9,742 bases of DNA from Candidatus Hydrogenedentota bacterium (GTDB lineage Bacteria; Hydrogenedentota; Hydrogenedentia; Hydrogenedentales; SLHB01): the NCBI GenBank assembly GCA_007130675.1, contig SLSB01000502.1, positions 1 through 9,742 of the forward strand, read 5' to 3'. Both the position numbers and the translations under genes were made by a program. Under the pieces are notes generated by a model. That model ran no database searches and was not told the DNA's origin. It saw only the letters and a list, made by a program, of their open reading frames with translations. This document shows positions 7,253 to 9,742 of this stretch, in pieces (position 1 is the first letter of the stretch; the number at the start of each line of letters is the position of its first letter).

Positions 7253-7282
7253 CATTATAACATTTCACTTGCATTATGACAT
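7253..7282. repeat. 11-bp direct repeat, likely operator in the LysR-purM divergent region
   Basis: CATTATAACAT (7253-7263) and CATTATGACAT (7272-7282) differ at one base and are offset by 19 bases, nearly two helical turns, so a protein could contact both on about the same face. One copy covers the -10 and the other the -35 of the LysR promoter. The LysR protein is the natural candidate binder, though LysR sites are more often dyads with a T-N11-A core. Confidence 0.5.
7254..7282 (-). promoter_or_regulatory. Sigma-70-type promoter of the LysR gene
   Basis: On the minus strand a perfect -10 TATAAT (7259-7254) lies 17 bases downstream of ATGTCA (7282-7277), a 4/6 match to the -35. Transcription is expected near 7247, giving a leader of about 17 bases that begins just before the Shine-Dalgarno site. 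Both hexamers sit inside copies of an 11-base direct repeat, as expected for an autoregulated LysR gene. Confidence 0.6.
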
Positions 7283-7297
7283 CCGAGGGGGTATCTT
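7269..7297 (+). promoter_or_regulatory. Weak candidate promoter for purM-purL
   Basis: TTGCAT (7269-7274, 3/6) and TATCTT (7292-7297, 4/6) are 17 bases apart. A start near 7304 would leave a leader of about 34 bases including the purM Shine-Dalgarno. The -35 overlaps the second direct-repeat copy, so a factor bound there could affect both directions. The match is poor and other elements are possible. Confidence 0.25.
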
Positions 7298-7326
7298 GAC
7301 ACTACACTGCGCGGCCCTAGTCTGAG

Positions 7327-7331
7327 AGGAG
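7327..7331 (+). promoter_or_regulatory. purM: Shine-Dalgarno site of purM
   Basis: AGGAG, within AGAGGAG (7325-7331), lies six bases before the ATG at 7338, an ideal spacing. Confidence 0.7.
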
Positions 7332-7337
7332 CATCTT

Positions 7338-8408
7338 ATGGATTCCCAGAAGCCTGGCTTGAGCTATCGCGATGCCGGGGTTGATATTGACGCGGCGGAC
7401 GAAGCGTTACGCGGCGTTAAAGAGATTGTGAAGAAGACTTTTACGCCGGGTGTGTTGCGCGATATTGGCACATTCGGCGCGATGTTCCAGTTGGACTTGG
7501 CGAACATCAGGGAACCTGTGCTTGTATCGAGTGTCGACGGGGTTGGCACCAAACTGAAAATCGCTTTCGCGATGGGCAAGCATGATACGGTGGGGATCGA
7601 CCTGGTGTCGCACTGTGTGAACGATATCCTGGTTCAGGGCGCCAAGCCGCTGTTCTTTCTGGATTACCTGGCTTTCGGCCGGCTTGATCCGAAGGTCGCC
7701 GTTGAGGTCATCACCGGTCTTGCGAATGGCTGCCGGTATGCCGGATGCGCCTTGATTGGGGGTGAAACGGCGGAAATGCCTGGGTTGTATGACAAGAGCG
7801 AATATGACCTTGCGGGAACCATTGTCGGACTGGTAGACAAGAGCCGGATCATTGACGGGGCGGCGATTGAAGAAGGCGATCTGATCATTGCCTTGCGCTC
7901 GTCGGGACTGCACACCAATGGGTACAGTCTCGCGCGCAAAATCTGTTTCGATATTGCCGGTCTCGGGTTGAACGATGCGCTTCCCTACGATGGCCGTCCG
8001 GTGGGTGAGGCGCTTCTTGAACCGCACCGCAGCTATTCGAAGGTCATGCAGTTGGTGCTCAAGACCGCCGAAGTCCGGGGTATGGTGCATGTGACCGGCG
8101 GCGGCATCACGGACAATTTGCCCCGCGTGCTTCCCGATGGGTTGGGGGCCGAAGTCAATCTTGATGCGTGGGAAGCATCACCGGTTTTCCGTTTTATGCA
8201 GGAAACGGGTGGGGTGGCGGATGCCGAAATGCTGCGCACCTTCAACATGGGGGCGGGGTTCCTCGTGATTGTGTCGGAAAGCGAGAAGGACAAGGCGGTC
8301 AAGACGCTGTCGCAGGCGAGTGAAGAGGTTATGATGATCGGGCGGGTTATCCGCGGAGAAAAAAAGGTGTATTACACAGGGGCAATTCGCTATGGCACAT
8401 CGGATTGA
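7338..8408 (+). CDS. purM: Phosphoribosylformylglycinamidine cyclo-ligase (AIR synthetase)
   Basis: PurM closes the imidazole ring of purines in the cytoplasm: FGAM + ATP gives AIR + ADP + Pi, the fifth step of de novo IMP synthesis. The 356 residues match the usual length of about 345-355. Family motifs run in order: SYRDAGVDI (9-17), DGVGTK (67-72), CVNDIL (93-98), GGETAEMPG (141-149), SGLHTNGYS (189-197), HVTGGGITDNLPR (251-263) and FNMGAG (302-307). All the expected ATP- and substrate-binding segments are present and the gene appears intact. It diverges from the LysR gene, and its last 17 bases overlap the start of purL, implying translational coupling with the enzyme that makes its substrate. 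A seven-A run in codons 341-343 reads A-AAA-AAG in frame; see the finding. Confidence 0.97.
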   Translation: MDSQKPGLSYRDAGVDIDAADEALRGVKEIVKKTFTPGVLRDIGTFGAMFQLDLANIREPVLVSSVDGVGTKLKIAFAMGKHDTVGIDLVSHCVNDILVQGAKPLFFLDYLAFGRLDPKVAVEVITGLANGCRYAGCALIGGETAEMPGLYDKSEYDLAGTIVGLVDKSRIIDGAAIEEGDLIIALRSSGLHTNGYSLARKICFDIAGLGLNDALPYDGRPVGEALLEPHRSYSKVMQLVLKTAEVRGMVHVTGGGITDNLPRVLPDGLGAEVNLDAWEASPVFRFMQETGGVADAEMLRTFNMGAGFLVIVSESEKDKAVKTLSQASEEVMMIGRVIRGEKKVYYTGAIRYGTSD

Positions 8409-9742
8409 AGTCGGCATGAAGACCGGGTTGCCGGACCCGGCCGGAGACGCCATCCGGCATCAGCTCGCCGAGGATCTCGGGGTGAATGTGGAGCACGTCC
8501 GCGTGGTGGACGTCTATACCATCAACGCCGCGCTCAGTCCGGACGAATTGGAGCGGGTGCGCACTGAGCTGTTTACCGATCCGATCATCCATGACTCTAC
8601 GGCGAATGCCTCGCTGGCGTCGGGCTACGACTATGCGATCGAGGTGGGGTTCCGGCCGGGCGTTACTGACAATGTCGGCAAGAGCTCGACCGAGGGCGTC
8701 GCCGATACACTTGGGCGCAGTCTCGCACTTGGTGAAGCGGTCTACAAGTCATCGTTATATGCGATTTCCGGACCCGTAACCGCTCAGGATTGCGAGCATA
8801 TCGCGCGAGACCTGCTTGCCAATGAACTCATCGAGCGGTGGGTGATCAAGTCCCGGGACGAGATGACCGCGCTGGACGGCCAGTCCCTGCTCGGCCTGCC
8901 GATCGTAACCGAAGCGAGCAGCGCCGAGGTGCAAGAGGTCGATTTGAACCTCGAGGACGAACAGCTAACGCAGCTCAGCCGCGACAAAATGCTCGCCCTC
9001 GAGTTGCGCGAAATGAAGGCCGTCCAGGCCTATTACCGCCAGGCAGATGTTAGACAAGCGCGGTCGGCAGCGGGATTGCCGGAAAATCCCACCGACATCG
9101 AGCTCGAGATTCTCGCCCAGACGTGGTCCGAGCACTGCAAACACAAGATCTTCAATGCGCTCATCGAGTACACCGATGAGGGCGGCAACACGCGGACCAT
9201 CGACAGCCTGTTCAAGACCTATGTCAAGGCGACGACGGATGAAGTCGCCAAGCGGGTCGACTGGCTCGTGAGCGTATTTCATGACAACGCCGGGCTCATT
9301 CAGTTTGACGAGAACCACCATTTTGCGCTCAAATGCGAGACCCATAACAGTCCTTCGGCGCTGGATCCTTACGGCGGGGCGATTACGGGCATTGTGGGGG
9401 TCAATCGCGACATTCTGGGTGCGGGCATGGGCTGCCGGTGCATCCTCAATACCGATGTCTTCTGTTTCGCCTCACCGTGGTACGACGGCGAGGTGCCGCC
9501 GCGCCTGTTTCATCCGCGGCGCGTGTTGCGGGGCGTTCATCGCGGGGTGAAAGACGGCGGCAACCAGAGCGGCATCCCCGACGTCAACGGTGCGATTGTG
9601 TTCCACGAGCGTTTTCTCGGAAAGCCCCTCGTATTCTGCGGCACGGGCGGCATTATTCCCCGAACCGTCGCGGGCAAGCCGAGCCACGAAAAAGGCGCGC
9701 GGCCGGGCGACCTCATTGTTATGTCCGGCGGCCGCATCGGCA
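8392..9742 (+). CDS. purL: Phosphoribosylformylglycinamidine synthase with N-terminal PurS-like repeats, 3' end outside window
   Basis: PurL converts FGAR, glutamine and ATP to FGAM, the fourth purine step and the one just before PurM. The first 450 residues are visible, with no stop before the window edge. Residues 3-70 (RIEVGMKTGLPDPAG; LTPD-type ending FTDPIIHD) and 79-155 (YDYAIEVGFRPGVTDNVG; ANELIERWVI) each resemble one PurS subunit. Together they would replace the PurS dimer that helps small PurL hand over ammonia. After a linker come TWSEHCKHKIFNA (244-256) and ETHNSPSALDPYGGA (316-330), the signature catalytic and nucleotide-binding stretches of the PurL core. The SEHCKHK form is like the large, PurS-fused class. 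Whether the glutaminase is fused further downstream or is a separate PurQ cannot be seen. The start ATG overlaps purM and has AGGGG nine bases upstream (8378-8382). Confidence 0.95.
   Translation, partial: MAHRIEVGMKTGLPDPAGDAIRHQLAEDLGVNVEHVRVVDVYTINAALSPDELERVRTELFTDPIIHDSTANASLASGYDYAIEVGFRPGVTDNVGKSSTEGVADTLGRSLALGEAVYKSSLYAISGPVTAQDCEHIARDLLANELIERWVIKSRDEMTALDGQSLLGLPIVTEASSAEVQEVDLNLEDEQLTQLSRDKMLALELREMKAVQAYYRQADVRQARSAAGLPENPTDIELEILAQTWSEHCKHKIFNALIEYTDEGGNTRTIDSLFKTYVKATTDEVAKRVDWLVSVFHDNAGLIQFDENHHFALKCETHNSPSALDPYGGAITGIVGVNRDILGAGMGCRCILNTDVFCFASPWYDGEVPPRLFHPRRVLRGVHRGVKDGGNQSGIPDVNGAIVFHERFLGKPLVFCGTGGIIPRTVAGKPSHEKGARPGDLIVMSGGRIG

Noticed and set aside
7296..7323. Perfect TTGACA (7296-7301) as the purM -35
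   Set aside because: The only -10 at proper distance is TAGTCT (7318-7323), which would start transcription at about 7330, inside the purM Shine-Dalgarno site.
7407..8090. 227-codon minus-strand frame opposite purM
   Set aside because: purM motifs fill the plus strand here, and the antisense product has no coherent features.

Overview
The window comes from a bacterial chromosome of moderately high G+C (roughly 58-60% by eye). Bacterial Shine-Dalgarno sites precede several genes, and one gene pair is tightly overlapping. The PurL has two PurS-like units fused at its N-terminus, a form I associate with deltaproteobacterial-type and related lineages. The taxon cannot be fixed from the sequence; an uncultured Gram-negative lineage is plausible. 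Nothing indicates phage, insertion sequences, CRISPR, tRNA or rRNA.

Layout, left to right. (1) Bases 25-2387, minus strand: an iron-type polyol/glycerol(-phosphate) dehydrogenase followed by a 12-helix MFS transporter, separated by 143 bases. (2) Bases 2388-2818: a 431-base divergent intergenic region with a credible extended -10 promoter for the dehydrogenase and a structured, GC-rich leader just before the next gene. (3) Bases 2819-6343, plus strand: one very large (1174 residue) cytoplasmic GH13 alpha-amylase-superfamily enzyme with all three catalytic acidic residues, inside long unclassified flanks. (4) Bases 6310-7230, minus strand: a LysR-type regulator whose 3' end overlaps the GH13 gene tail to tail. 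(5) Bases 7231-7337: a 107-base divergent control region with a near-consensus promoter for the regulator, overlapped by an 11-bp direct repeat. (6) Bases 7338 to the right edge, plus strand: purM and the start of purL, overlapping by 17 bases. They encode steps 5 and 4 of de novo purine synthesis.

The purine pair is a housekeeping unit. The left half looks like carbohydrate or polyol metabolism (exporter/importer, NAD-dependent polyol oxidoreductase, alpha-glucan-active enzyme), but no substrate can be read from the sequence. The LysR regulator sits between the two blocks and could autoregulate, act on purM, or act elsewhere. No clearly new multi-gene system is visible. The items most worth a second look are the large GH13 protein with its altered fourth conserved region, its hairpin-rich leader, the direct-repeat operator between the LysR gene and purM, and a strong excess of the hexamer CTCGAG, nearly always as an in-frame Leu-Glu codon pair.
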